From positions 1 to 64,000 of the forward strand of contig MEOA01000007.1 of assembly GCA_001768515.1 (NCBI GenBank): a stretch of DNA of 64,000 nt, read 5' to 3'. Below the pieces are notes generated by a model. The model ran no database searches and was not told the DNA's origin. It saw nothing but the letters and a program-made list of their open reading frames with translations. Shown one piece after another: positions 17,041-27,109 of the stretch. Source of the stretch: Bacteroidetes bacterium GWE2_42_24. GTDB taxonomy: Bacteria; Bacteroidota; Bacteroidia; Bacteroidales; TTA-H9. The number at the start of each line of letters is the position of its first letter. Position 1 is the stretch's first letter. A program made the position numbers and the translations under genes.

Positions 17041-19836
17041 CTATTGCCGGGGAAGACAGAAACTAAAGCGGGAACCTCTTCCGCTGGTACTTTCAACCCA
17101 TATCATACCCCCGTTTCGCAGAATGAATTCACGGCATAGAATTAAACCCAGACCACTACCAGGTTCATTATAAGTGCCGCTGGTTTTTATCTTCTCATCT
17201 ATTCTGAAGAGTTTGGAAATGTTATGAGCGGGGATGCCAATTCCCTTGTCAGTTACAAGGATAGTAACCAATTCTTCTGTGGTTTCGTGCGACACCACAA
17301 CTGTTCCCCTTTCGAGCGAGAATTTGATAGCATTTGAGATCAGGTTTCTTAAGACTGTACCAATCATGTTACGGTCAGCGTACACATGAAATTTAACAGG
17401 GAGATTGTTAATCAGCTCAATTTTCTTTCGTCCTGCCTGAATTGAATGAAGGCGCAAAGTCTCGTTAACAAGTAACGAGATATCGAAAAGTGTAGGAGAA
17501 ACCTCTATAGCATTGGTCTGCGTGCGACTCCACTCCAGCAGATTCTCGATCAAACGGTATGCGCTTTCAGATGAAAACCGGAGTTGGTTGATGATTGTAA
17601 GTTTTTCGCTATCAGAAAAATCGTCGAAACGATCTGATAAGGCTGTTGAGAAGCCCAGCAGTGCGCCGAAAGGATTACGCAGGTCGTGGGCGATGATAGA
17701 GAAGAACTTATCCTTCGAGGCATTGATTTCACGCAGTTTACTTTCCGATTGCAACAATTCATCATTGGCTTTGCGACGTTCCGTTATATCACGGGTAATG
17801 CCATTGTAGCCGATCACACGGCCATTATCATCAAACACCACCGAGGCATTGATTTCTGCATAGAACTTACTCCCATCGCGTCGCAGGTGCTCCAATTCAA
17901 CAACCAGGCTTCCAACAAGATTCTTTTTCCCCTGTGAAGCCTTGCGTACTGTATCCTGCATTCTGTTCATCAGTGTCAGAAAAGATTCAGGGGTCATCAC
18001 CGCTTGCAGTGATGCGCCGGCAAGTTCCTTCGCCGAGAATCCGGTGAGATGGAACACAGCCGGGCTGACATATGAAATTTCGTAGTATTTGTTGCAACCC
18101 CAGATTACATCACGCACATTACTACTTATCAGCCTGTAACGTTCCTCACTTTCGAGCAAATCGCGCTGTGCCTTCAAACGTTCACCGATGTTCCGGGCCA
18201 CTCCTAACAGATAAAGAAATCTACCTTCAGAATCGGTAACAGGATTTACAAAAATTTCAACGGATACCCGGTGGCCTTTAATGTGACGTAATTCCATTTC
18301 GATGGTTCCGCCTCTTTCACCTTCGCTATTTCTGACTCTTCTGTTGATCATATTGATAATCAATATTCTCACTCTGCGATGATCCTGAACGAAAAGGAAA
18401 GATTCAGGCATCATCGACTCGGCCTCCTTTGGCGCATAGCCTAAGAGCAAGGCCACAGACGGACTGACATACGAGAGATGAAATCCACGGGTTAGCGTAA
18501 AAATAACGTCAGATACATTAGAAGCCATCATGCGGTAACGCTGCTCGCTTTCCGCTAGTTCTGCCATCACCCGTTCGCGTTGTCTAAGGATTGAATTAAA
18601 CGAATTTGCCAGTTGCTGCAATTCGGTAAAAGAGAATTCACCTGCATTGACTGCCCCTTTTTGCCTGAGGGCAGTCGTCATCCGCTCTGAAAAGAGGTTA
18701 AGACCTCTTTGTATGCGTAGCGAGAACCATCGGCTCACTAACAAAATCAGAGTAATAATGATTGAAATAAACAGGATGAGTTGAAGCATCTGCCTACTCA
18801 TCCGATCATTTGAATTCTGAACAACGCTGCTAATTTCGTCGGCCATAGAATCCGAATCAATGGCCAGTGTTATCACCTGATTCCATTCTTTTACACGTCG
18901 TGCATGCAGGCGCATCCGATGTGCCTTGTGATTGATGGCATCGGTAAAATGAAAATTCAAAAAGCCACCTTCCTCAGCCAGACTTGAATCACGCAGCATA
19001 TTAAAGATTGGTAACCCATGTCCATCGGCAAAATTCCATATTCTTCCGGGAACATCCATCGAAGGGATGGTATTAAGAATCATACGCCCCTTGAGATCAA
19101 ATACAAGACCATACCTGTTTTCGGTTTTGAAGATATTACGCAGACTGATCATTAACTCTCTGGAGATGTCGAGTTCAATATTATCGAGGTATTCGCCACA
19201 CCCTATCAACCAGTTAAACCTCTGATACCGCTTAACAAAGGTGGTCTTTGGAAAAGCAGCAGTGTCATTAACCCCGGGTTTTGGCCACCACCCTACCACA
19301 AATCCCTCGCCCAGCTTTCTGGCTGTTTCAATTTCCTCCTTTACCACCTTCACGCCATTCCGGTCGGTAAGATTCATCAGATTTTGACCTTCATATTGGG
19401 ATTCGGGTGGATAAAGCACCTCGGTCCCATCGAGACAAACGATAAAATAATACCCCCTGCCATTAAAAAACCTGATGGGCCTTAAAGTTTGAGTAACTAA
19501 GATTTTAATCGCCTCATCCGATAGCCTGCCTTTTGATGATTCTGCAATGGCATCGGCAATAGCGATGGCCTCATTGACCCGAGTTGACAACTCCTGTTTC
19601 AATGCTAGTGTTCTCGTTAAGCGATTTAATGTGATAAAATCAAAAATCTTATCCATCTCTCCCTTCAAATAGTTGTCCTGCTGAATAGTGTATTGGCGAT
19701 AGGCTTCCATTCTGTCTGCCCGATGCCGTCTTACTTCAAGCCAAATCCATGCTGCTGAAAAGCCAACCAATGTAACAGCAACTACACCTATGATATAGCC
19801 AATTAAAACCCTATGGATTGACTGTGATTTCGACAT
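17041..19836 (-). CDS. Membrane sensor histidine kinase with cache and PAS domains
   Basis: Two-component sensor of 931 residues. A first membrane helix (about 11-32) is followed by a periplasmic cache-type sensing region (GRGYYFIVCLDGTEV, RFNWLIGCGEYLDNIE), a second helix near 349-368, and a HAMP-like linker. Two PAS domains follow (about 433-555 and 565-690, each opening ESEERYR or a close variant). The kinase core has phospho-acceptor His717 in IIAHDLRNPF, N-box SNAIKF (Asn835), DKGIGIP and GSGLGL. There is no receiver domain and no response regulator gene beside it, so its partner must be encoded elsewhere. The cache ligand cannot be told from sequence. A second PAS kinase lies immediately upstream. 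Confidence 0.94.
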   Translation of the reverse strand: MSKSQSIHRVLIGYIIGVVAVTLVGFSAAWIWLEVRRHRADRMEAYRQYTIQQDNYLKGEMDKIFDFITLNRLTRTLALKQELSTRVNEAIAIADAIAESSKGRLSDEAIKILVTQTLRPIRFFNGRGYYFIVCLDGTEVLYPPESQYEGQNLMNLTDRNGVKVVKEEIETARKLGEGFVVGWWPKPGVNDTAAFPKTTFVKRYQRFNWLIGCGEYLDNIELDISRELMISLRNIFKTENRYGLVFDLKGRMILNTIPSMDVPGRIWNFADGHGLPIFNMLRDSSLAEEGGFLNFHFTDAINHKAHRMRLHARRVKEWNQVITLAIDSDSMADEISSVVQNSNDRMSRQMLQLILFISIIITLILLVSRWFSLRIQRGLNLFSERMTTALRQKGAVNAGEFSFTELQQLANSFNSILRQRERVMAELAESEQRYRMMASNVSDVIFTLTRGFHLSYVSPSVALLLGYAPKEAESMMPESFLFVQDHRRVRILIINMINRRVRNSEGERGGTIEMELRHIKGHRVSVEIFVNPVTDSEGRFLYLLGVARNIGERLKAQRDLLESEERYRLISSNVRDVIWGCNKYYEISYVSPAVFHLTGFSAKELAGASLQAVMTPESFLTLMNRMQDTVRKASQGKKNLVGSLVVELEHLRRDGSKFYAEINASVVFDDNGRVIGYNGITRDITERRKANDELLQSESKLREINASKDKFFSIIAHDLRNPFGALLGFSTALSDRFDDFSDSEKLTIINQLRFSSESAYRLIENLLEWSRTQTNAIEVSPTLFDISLLVNETLRLHSIQAGRKKIELINNLPVKFHVYADRNMIGTVLRNLISNAIKFSLERGTVVVSHETTEELVTILVTDKGIGIPAHNISKLFRIDEKIKTSGTYNEPGSGLGLILCREFILRNGGMIWVESTSGRGSRFSFCLPRQ

Positions 19837-19865
19837 TAAATTGATTAAACATTCTGCTTTAGATG

Positions 19866-19873
19866 CAAATATA
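19866..19873 (-). promoter_or_regulatory. Candidate -7 box of the cache/PAS kinase gene
   Basis: TATATTTG on the minus strand, 29 bp before the ATG, matches TAnnTTTG. No -33 TTG was found at the usual spacing, so support is partial. Confidence 0.35.
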
Positions 19874-19952
19874 GGTGTTAAACATCAATAGTCCGCCACA
19901 GTATAATTCGGGTCAGGATGGAAGTCACAATGCCTTGACAGATTTAATATGA

Positions 19953-21839
19953 CTACCTGGGGACAAAAGCCGACTTAAACGCCTCAAGATTCAATGGAAG
20001 CGTAAATGAAATAGCCGTTCCGTACCCCTGTCTGGAATTTATAACTAAACGCCCTTTGTGATGCCCGATAAATTCCTTCGAAATTAACAACCCAAAACCC
20101 GTACCCTTCTCTCCTTCTGTACCGACTGTATTCTTTGAGTTTTCTGAATTCAGCAGTTCAGATACCATTTGATCCGACATACCTACCCCATTATCAGAAA
20201 TGGTTGTGCATACGGATTGGTCGGTTTGAGTGGCTGTTATGATAATACGTCCACCCCTGTAGGAGAACTTTATCGCGTTGCTGATGATATTCCGGAGTAT
20301 CGTCCTGATCATGTTCACATCACCAAAAACTGTCTGCTCAAACAAAACCTCATTAATTACTAAACAGGCTTTCTTTTCAGCATTTAATCCAGTGAAGATG
20401 ATCGCCTCATTAATTAACAGGCTGAGATTAACGCTTTCTGGTCTAAAGCTGAAACTGCCAGTTTGGGTACGTGACCAGACCAGTAAATCGTCAAGCAATC
20501 GATTAATATCTGAGGCAGAATTAAGAACATTTTTAACATAATGCCTTTTTTCCTCATCGGTCAGATCGTTGAATTCATCATTCAGCAACTCTGCAAATCC
20601 ACAAATTGCATTCATCGGATTTTTGAGGTCATGGGCAATTAAAGAAAAGAATTTATCTTTAGTTCTGTTAAGTTCAAGAAGGCGCGCAGAAGTCTCCTTT
20701 AGTTTTATTTCTGTTTCATGCCGTAGTGTAATGTCACGAATCACCCCCATTATATCGGTCAACCGGTTCCTGTTATCAAACACGGCATTAAACCTGACTT
20801 CTCCCCATACCAGATGACCTGATTTGCTAAGAAATTGCAGGTCAAGACTCTCGACAGCGTTGCTTTTTGTCTGGTTCAGCCGATAAAGAACAGAGTGGAA
20901 TTCACTCACCGAGTCGGGTGCCAAAATTGAATTGAATTGTTGCCCGATAACACCTGCAGGATTAAGTCCCAGGAAGAGATCGATGCCGGGACTAACATAC
21001 ATCAGATCACCCGCGGCATTCATCTGCAAGATGACATCGGCCACATTATCGGCCAGAAAACGATACCGTTGTTCGCTTTCCCGCAACTTCCTTTCTGCAT
21101 TCCATTGATTTGTTGTTTCATTCACCCCGACCGCGATAATGTTGGTCTCGTGGTCAGGCCCATAGATGGGTGCCACTTCAAAATCAAACCTGCACTCTTC
21201 GCCATTAAAAACAAACTCCTTCGAAAAAAAGGAGTTTGCTCCCCTGATGGCACTCCGGGAAGCGATAGCAATCTCGTAGGCCAGACCACGCGGTAGTATT
21301 TCAAACATCCGGTCTCCCTGTTTTCGCGTTTGGAGTTTAAACCTTTCGAGTAAAAGCCCTGCTGAGCGATTCATCAGAATCAGCCTCGTGTCTTTACGGA
21401 TGAGAAAAAATGATTGTTCAGTATTATCGAGGATAAAGCTGAGATTCGCCTGCGAATTCTGTAATCGCTTCTCTGCATCCCTCCTGGCTGTATAATTAAA
21501 GGCTATGGCGAATACTTCGTCGGCAGTATAAGGGGTTAACCGGGCTTCAAACCAATTTTCACCCTCTGGCAAGGGTAAGCTAAATTCCATTCTGGCTGAT
21601 TTCCCACTTGTTAAAACATATTCGGTAGTCCCTATGATCTGCTCGGCTGTATTTGCAGGAAACAGGTTTCTAATGTTATTTCCGATAAGTTTCTCTGACA
21701 ACCTCGTCAAAAGTTTTAAATCAGGGGCATAAATTTGCCTAAAGTTACCTTTGCGGTCAATAACAAAGGCCAACTCGCCAATAGCATTCACAATATGTGC
21801 GCTGCTAATTGGATCAGGCAAATTATTTAATTGTTTCAT
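19953..21839 (-). CDS. Soluble PAS sensor histidine kinase
   Basis: Cytoplasmic kinase of 628 residues with no predicted membrane helix. It has PAS-like domains at about 15-125 (VIDRKGNFRQIYAPD), 130-245 (LDNTEQSFFLIRKD) and 255-375 (YRFLADNVADVILQMN), then a HisKA domain with His403 in LIAHDLKNPM. The HATPase lobe carries SNAIKF, SDNGVGM and GTGFGLLIS. The last region is closely similar in pattern to the kinase encoded 116 bp downstream, so the two may be paralogues. No receiver domain or adjacent regulator was seen. Signals for such PAS-only kinases are typically intracellular (redox, small molecules), but nothing here identifies one. Confidence 0.93.
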   Translation of the reverse strand: MKQLNNLPDPISSAHIVNAIGELAFVIDRKGNFRQIYAPDLKLLTRLSEKLIGNNIRNLFPANTAEQIIGTTEYVLTSGKSARMEFSLPLPEGENWFEARLTPYTADEVFAIAFNYTARRDAEKRLQNSQANLSFILDNTEQSFFLIRKDTRLILMNRSAGLLLERFKLQTRKQGDRMFEILPRGLAYEIAIASRSAIRGANSFFSKEFVFNGEECRFDFEVAPIYGPDHETNIIAVGVNETTNQWNAERKLRESEQRYRFLADNVADVILQMNAAGDLMYVSPGIDLFLGLNPAGVIGQQFNSILAPDSVSEFHSVLYRLNQTKSNAVESLDLQFLSKSGHLVWGEVRFNAVFDNRNRLTDIMGVIRDITLRHETEIKLKETSARLLELNRTKDKFFSLIAHDLKNPMNAICGFAELLNDEFNDLTDEEKRHYVKNVLNSASDINRLLDDLLVWSRTQTGSFSFRPESVNLSLLINEAIIFTGLNAEKKACLVINEVLFEQTVFGDVNMIRTILRNIISNAIKFSYRGGRIIITATQTDQSVCTTISDNGVGMSDQMVSELLNSENSKNTVGTEGEKGTGFGLLISKEFIGHHKGRLVINSRQGYGTAISFTLPLNLEAFKSAFVPR

Positions 21840-21898
21840 TTGACAATGATAGACTGACTGAAGGTTACAAACTCACTATGAATTGATCATACCTTGAA

Positions 21899-21906
21899 CA
21901 AAGGTA
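21899..21906 (-). promoter_or_regulatory. Candidate -7 box of the soluble PAS kinase gene
   Basis: TACCTTTG on the minus strand, 60 bp before the ATG, matches TAnnTTTG. The -33 region lacks a clear TTG. Confidence 0.35.
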
Positions 21907-22102
21907 AAATTTTTAATTATCTTACATCTGAGAATTTCTGATTACACAAAAGAACAAAAAAAAAATCCAAAAAAAACTGATTCCAATCTGAATGTAAAAT
22001 GAGAGAACGTGCGATAGTTAATGGAATTATTATCTTAGCAGGCGAAAACTACCGATTGAGGTAGTCAAAATTGTCAAAATACACTAACTGTAGAAATGTT
22101 TT

Positions 22103-23803
22103 ATGAATGCTGTATTTAACTACTGGGATTATGTAGTACTTGCCGTGTACTGCTTGTCGATTATTGCATTGGGATTATGGGTTTCCCGCAGTAAAAAAGG
22201 GGTCGAGAAGACTACAAGTGACTATTTTCTGGCAGGAAAAACATTACCATGGTGGGCCATTGGGTCATCACTGATCGCTGCAAACATTTCGGCTGAGCAA
22301 TTCATCGGGATGTCAGGATCTGGATTCGCGATCGGGCTGGCCATCGCCTCCTATGAATGGATGGCAGCCATAACACTGGTCATCGTAGCAAAGTATTTTC
22401 TGCCGGTGTTTATCGAGAAGAAACTTTTCACAATTCCTGAATTTATTGAACAACGGTATTCTACAACCCTCAAAAGCATTCTGGCTGTATTCTGGATTGC
22501 GCTGTTCGTGCTTGTAAACCTCACTACGGTGCTTTTTCTGGGTGCTAAAACCCTCGATACCATCGCAGGCGATGGCAGTGGTTCGCTCATCATGATTGGC
22601 ATCTTCGGGTTAGCCTTATTCGCCGCAACCTATTCTTTATGGGGAGGATTATCGGCTGTAGCCTGGACCGATGTACTCCAGGTGGTACTACTCATTGGCG
22701 GTGGTTTGGCTACGACCTTCATTGCCCTTGACCACCTGACCCCCGATGGGGGCATCATCGCAGGGATTAAGCATCTCTATGCAGCAGTACCCGAAAAATT
22801 CTCAATGATCCTTAGCAAGGGTGAGATGATAACACCCAACGGCAATGACGCATACAATGATCTGCCTGGTCTTGCTGTTCTTCTGGGTGGTCTGTGGGTA
22901 GCAAATCTCTATTACTGGGGTTTCAACCAATACATCATTCAGCGTACGCTGGCAGCCAAAACACTCAGGGAAGCACAAAAAGGGATGGTATTTGCCGGGT
23001 TTTTAAAACTTCTCATTCCACTCATCGTCGTAATTCCCGGAATTATCGCCTTTATGATGAACTCCTCTCCTGATCATCAGGTGGTGGCTCCCTATGCAAA
23101 TGATGCCTTCCTTTCTGCAACAGGTGTTGATAATGACCGCGCTTTCCCTTGGTTGATCGCTACCTTCATCCCCACAGGCGTTAAAGGACTAATTCTGGCT
23201 GCACTTGTAGCGGCCATCGTATCATCGCTGGCATCGATGCTCAACAGCACAGCAACCATCTTCACGATGGATCTCTACAAACCATATCTCCGTCCGCAGG
23301 CCTCCGAAAAACAGATGGTCCGTACTGGCAGAATTTCTGCATCCGTTGCGCTGGTTATTGCGGTGATGATTGCCCCGATGCTTGGAAACCTCAAGCAGGC
23401 GTTTCAATACATTCAGGAATATACAGGAGTAGTAAGTCCGGGAATTCTGGCCATATTCCTGATGGGACTGTTTACAAAGAAAGCCACCAACCGGGCGGCA
23501 ATCACCGGTGCCCTGTTCAGCATCCTTTTGGCGATGTTCCTGAAAGCAGGCCCCAAAGGATGGGGTGAAGGGACGGCTTTTGAAGCCCTCTTACCTGTAT
23601 TGCCATGGATGCATCAAATGATGATTACCTGCCTGGCAACAATGGCCTTCATATACATTTTCAGTCTCATTGAATTAAAAGGGCGCAACGATGCGAAAGC
23701 CATGCCGATCGCTAAGGGATTATTCAAAACAGACCCTTCTTTTAATATCGCAGCGACAGCCATTATATTGATCCTGATTGCCCTCTATGCCTTATTCTGG
23801 TAA
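22103..23803 (+). CDS. Sodium/solute symporter (SSS family, SGLT-like)
   Basis: Polytopic transporter of 566 residues in the sodium:solute symporter family, importing a solute with sodium. About 14 membrane helices are expected. The N-terminal signature is clear (DYFLAGKTLPWWAIGSSLI, then NISAEQFIGMSGSGF), followed by YSLWGGLSAVAWTDVLQ and the LAALVAAIVSSLASMLNSTA region that carries the sodium-site serines. The pattern is closest to the sugar-transporting SGLT subgroup (SAEQFIGMSG, WGFNQYIIQRTL). The exact sugar is not determinable, and no sugar-catabolic genes adjoin it. A strong terminator follows, so it is probably a single-gene transcript. Confidence 0.93.
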   Translation: MNAVFNYWDYVVLAVYCLSIIALGLWVSRSKKGVEKTTSDYFLAGKTLPWWAIGSSLIAANISAEQFIGMSGSGFAIGLAIASYEWMAAITLVIVAKYFLPVFIEKKLFTIPEFIEQRYSTTLKSILAVFWIALFVLVNLTTVLFLGAKTLDTIAGDGSGSLIMIGIFGLALFAATYSLWGGLSAVAWTDVLQVVLLIGGGLATTFIALDHLTPDGGIIAGIKHLYAAVPEKFSMILSKGEMITPNGNDAYNDLPGLAVLLGGLWVANLYYWGFNQYIIQRTLAAKTLREAQKGMVFAGFLKLLIPLIVVIPGIIAFMMNSSPDHQVVAPYANDAFLSATGVDNDRAFPWLIATFIPTGVKGLILAALVAAIVSSLASMLNSTATIFTMDLYKPYLRPQASEKQMVRTGRISASVALVIAVMIAPMLGNLKQAFQYIQEYTGVVSPGILAIFLMGLFTKKATNRAAITGALFSILLAMFLKAGPKGWGEGTAFEALLPVLPWMHQMMITCLATMAFIYIFSLIELKGRNDAKAMPIAKGLFKTDPSFNIAATAIILILIALYALFW

Positions 23804-23837
23804 AATAGAGGCAAGACATCTGAACTAGCCCCCATAT

Positions 23838-23893
23838 GTGACCTGCACCTCAAACACGGTGTCCTTCTATTTGAGATGCAGGTCACTTTTTTT
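23838..23893 (+). terminator. Intrinsic terminator after the symporter gene
   Basis: A 17-base arm at 23838-23854 pairs with 23870-23886 with a single C/A mismatch. The loop is 15 bases, and seven T follow (23887-23893). Confidence 0.92.
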
Positions 23894-24541
23894 GTCTGTT
23901 TCCTTTGGCTGACAGGTACATGACGGCAACTTCCCCGAACAAACAGGCAAATCTGTCAAAACCAGTTGCCCTCCAGGCCAGTAAACACCTTATCACCCCG
24001 TTGGCTGTCCACATGCATTGTACCCTGCAATCGGTATATGCCTGATACTGTTTAGCGCTCAGTTGCAGCCTCCGGAACACTTCCCTTCAATCATATTTTG
24101 GACGCTGCGCCTGACAGTCTCTTCCGCCTCAGGTCGCTGGACCGTATTCTGAAAAAATATCGACCAGATCTCCCTCAACCTCTGTACAAGGCACTGTTAC
24201 CTTGTGCCAGGCACAAAGCCCGACACTACATCAAAGAACTGTTCATATATCATCAATTTGAAATTTTACCAAAGCGCTATTTCCCTCACAAATTCAACTA
24301 TAACCAGCGATACGGATAACCCGTCTTTTCAAAAGCCAGCACTCCCAAACCGCCGGATAAAATATATCAAATTCAACAAGCACTTATTTAGCACATCCTA
24401 TCATTACCTGTACTGAAAATGAGTCAATCCCCGAATTTCTGAAAAGAACCTTTTTGGTGTGAGAGTTATACCCTAGTTATGGTTCATTCGTGACGGCTTT
24501 TTTACTGCTTCGTTGTCGGTTCGTTTCAACACGAAAGCACT

Positions 24542-24585
24542 ACGAAGCCGCTTCGAAGCTACTTCGAAGCTACTTCGAACCGATG
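24542..24585. repeat. 11-bp tandem repeat, four units
   Basis: Two exact and two degenerate copies of CTTCGAAGCTA in a row (units start at 24542, 24553, 24564 and 24575). Each exact unit contains the palindrome TTCGAA. Seven-base inverted arms GCTTCGT and ACGAAGC lie just to the left. Confidence 0.85.
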
Positions 24586-24810
24586 ATATGTTTGGTCATT
24601 GGCAGTCAGCAGTTTGTAAAATTGGAGAATGTTGTAGAATAATGTGGGTTTTTTGGTGTAATCAGGTTCATTATGATGTCTGATTTTGGGCAACAATCCG
24701 CCCGATACCTGCTCTATGCCCTGATTGACATGGCAAGGGTGCTGACACGGTTCGACACATCGGTTATGAAACAGGCTGTTTACCCCGGATCGACAGGTTC
24801 CATTCTCCAC
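24559..24810 (-). pseudogene. Unrecognised reading frame ending in the 11-bp repeat (possible gene remnant)
   Basis: An 83-codon minus-strand frame beginning MENGTCRSGVNSLFHN and ending NDQTYHRFEVASK, where the last codons come from the 11-bp repeat. I recognise no family. The repeat has a non-triplet period, so a frame through it would change reading with copy number, which argues against a conserved C-terminus. It may be a decayed gene tail or simply an open stretch. Confidence 0.2.
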
Positions 24811-25130
24811 GGTCAGGCAGGTTTCCGCGAAAAAAGATGAATTTTATGCTATCCGGTTTGAGCTGTTCATTATACTTATGATCCATCACCCACTATCTGC
24901 CCTAACCCGGCTACTACAATGGTATCGCTGAGAGAGCTCCCTGCAGATGGAAACTGTCTGAGAGATTCCGGACTATTTCTCTTTAATTTACTTAATAGCA
25001 GTCCCACGTGCTAAGGTCACTTCAACGAAGCCTTTTTTTGTCTATCAGGATTTGGAAATATTCTGATGACGGGGTATGCTGTCCTATTCATCAACATCGT
25101 ACCTTTGCCCCTGATTTGAAAAATACTTTT

Positions 25131-27002
25131 ATGATATTCACCTACCGTAATGTTCCAAGTTGGTTGATCATGACGATCGACCTCATGGTAGTGGCCTTTT
25201 CAATTATACTCTCCTATCTGGTTCGGTTCAACTTCATGATACCACAGCAGGAAATTGCCCCCCTGCCTCAGATAGCAGCCTGGATCCTTATAGTGAAATG
25301 GATTTCATTCCGGTTAGCAAGTACACATACCGGGTTACTCCGATATTCCAGTACACATGATTCAGGAATTATTTTCGCTGCTAATCTTGCCGCAGGTGTC
25401 GTCTTTCTGATAACCAATGGGATAAGTTGGTATTTCTTCGATTATTTCTTTATCCCAAGCTCCATCATTGTCATCGAATTTTTCATTACCACTTTGGTCA
25501 TGATCTTATTCCGACTGGTAAGCAAGATGGCCTGGATTCAAATGCAGGGAACAAGCAGGGAGAAGCAGTCGGTGGTAATCTTTGGAGCAGGTGAAGCAGG
25601 TATTCTGGCCAAGAATGCCCTTGAACGTGATACTTCTGCCAAATCAGATATCATCGCCTTTCTGGATGACAATCCGGGAAAAATTGATAAAAAACTTGAA
25701 GGGATAAACATTGTAGGGACAAAAGATCTCGAAGGATTGCTCGCATCCAGATCAGTTGATGTACTGATCATTGCTGTCCAGAATATCAGTGCCACCAGAA
25801 AACAAACAATTATCGACCTGTGTCTCAATTATAACACACGGGTACTTACAGTTCCTCCAGTTATCCAATGGATCAATGGAGAGCTAAGCTTCAGACAAAT
25901 GAAGCAAATCAAAATCGAAGATTTGCTGGAACGTGATGAAATAAGGCTTGACGAAAATCAGGTAAGAAGGGACTTGCTTGATGCAACAGTTTTCATTACC
26001 GGGGCAGCCGGCAGTATAGGCAGTGAGATTGCACGGCAGATACTGCATTATCCGATTGCCAGACTGGTTCTGATTGATAACGCTGAAACTCCGCTGCACC
26101 ATCTTGAACTCGAATGTGATACTTTGAAAGGCGTTCCCGAATTTCATATCGTGCTCGCCGACATTCGCCACGAGGGAAGAATGCGCCGGTTGTTCGAGCA
26201 ATGGCATCCGACGATCATATATCATGCTGCTGCTTACAAACATGTCCCCATGATGGAACATTATCCTGCAGAATCTATTGCCGTGAATGTTGCCGGGACT
26301 AAAATTCTTGCAGATCTGGCCAGTGAATATAAGTGCCGGAAATTTATCATGATTTCATCTGATAAAGCCGTGAATCCGACCAATGTTATGGGAGCCAGCA
26401 AGAGAATTGCCGAGATCTATACCCAGTCGCTCGACGATCCATCAGGTACAAGATTCATCACCACCAGATTCGGCAATGTACTCGGATCTAACGGATCGGT
26501 TATTCCCTTATTTAAAAAACAGATTGAGAAAGGTGGCCCAATAACGGTTACCCACCCCGATATCACCCGTTATTTCATGACCATCCCCGAAGCCTGCCGT
26601 TTGGTTCTTGAAGCAGGCAGCCTGGGCAGCGGGGGAGAGATTTTTGTATTTGACATGGGGAATTCGGTCAAGATTGCCGATCTGGCCCGGAAAATGGCAA
26701 AACTATACGGACTTGAAATGGGCAAGGATATCCAGATGGTATTCACGGGGCTAAGGCCTGGGGAAAAACTTTATGAGGAGCTTCTTAACAACGAAGAAAA
26801 CACCCTTCCGACCCATAATCCAAAAATTCTGATTGGCAAGGTAAGATCATACGATCGCGCACATGTTGCCAAAAGCATCGACGAGCTAATCAGGCTTGGT
26901 ATTTCAGGAGATGAAATGAGGATAGTCAGCGCCATGAAACTAATTGTCCCCGAATTCATCAGCCGTAACTCCCGATTTGAAGCACTTGATGAAGTCGGGT
27001 AA
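25131..27002 (+). CDS. Nucleoside-diphosphate sugar epimerase/dehydratase (CapD/PglF/WbpM family)
   Basis: Membrane-bound 4,6-dehydratase or epimerase for UDP-linked amino sugars, used in capsule, O-antigen or glycan synthesis. The start is placed at the ATG at 25131 (MIFTYRNVPSWLIM), which gives about four N-terminal helices. The frame upstream to 25008 is charged and unlike the family. A first Rossmann-like domain (VVIFGAGEAGILAKNA, about 150) precedes the catalytic SDR domain with FITGAAGSIGSEIARQ (about 290). The catalytic region reads MISSDKAVNPTNVMGASKR, with Met replacing the usual SDR tyrosine as in WbpM/PglF. No glycosyltransferase cluster adjoins it, so its glycan is unknown. Confidence 0.93.
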   Translation: MIFTYRNVPSWLIMTIDLMVVAFSIILSYLVRFNFMIPQQEIAPLPQIAAWILIVKWISFRLASTHTGLLRYSSTHDSGIIFAANLAAGVVFLITNGISWYFFDYFFIPSSIIVIEFFITTLVMILFRLVSKMAWIQMQGTSREKQSVVIFGAGEAGILAKNALERDTSAKSDIIAFLDDNPGKIDKKLEGINIVGTKDLEGLLASRSVDVLIIAVQNISATRKQTIIDLCLNYNTRVLTVPPVIQWINGELSFRQMKQIKIEDLLERDEIRLDENQVRRDLLDATVFITGAAGSIGSEIARQILHYPIARLVLIDNAETPLHHLELECDTLKGVPEFHIVLADIRHEGRMRRLFEQWHPTIIYHAAAYKHVPMMEHYPAESIAVNVAGTKILADLASEYKCRKFIMISSDKAVNPTNVMGASKRIAEIYTQSLDDPSGTRFITTRFGNVLGSNGSVIPLFKKQIEKGGPITVTHPDITRYFMTIPEACRLVLEAGSLGSGGEIFVFDMGNSVKIADLARKMAKLYGLEMGKDIQMVFTGLRPGEKLYEELLNNEENTLPTHNPKILIGKVRSYDRAHVAKSIDELIRLGISGDEMRIVSAMKLIVPEFISRNSRFEALDEVG

Positions 27003-27109
27003 AATAATCGTTTCCCGGGATTTACTTCTAACTATACAGGTGAACCAAAGACTAAGCCCAACACCTGATTCAGCACTACATTCGTAATAACCAATTTGTT
27101 TTCTGATCG

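Larger units (their letters stand above)
23894..25130. other. Gene-poor region with degenerate sequence and an 11-bp tandem repeat
   Basis: About 1.2 kb with no gene I can support. Short frames on both strands (for example 24098-24319 plus, 23883-24080 minus) show no recognisable motif. The tandem repeat at 24542-24585 and the minus-strand frame 24559-24810 that runs into it are listed separately. The texture (short overlapping frames, biased repeats) is that of decayed or non-coding DNA. Confidence 0.45.

Noticed and set aside
24098-24319. 73-codon plus-strand frame in the 23.9-25.1 kb gap
   Set aside because: No recognisable motif, no promoter, overlapping alternative frames, and composition like the surrounding non-coding DNA.
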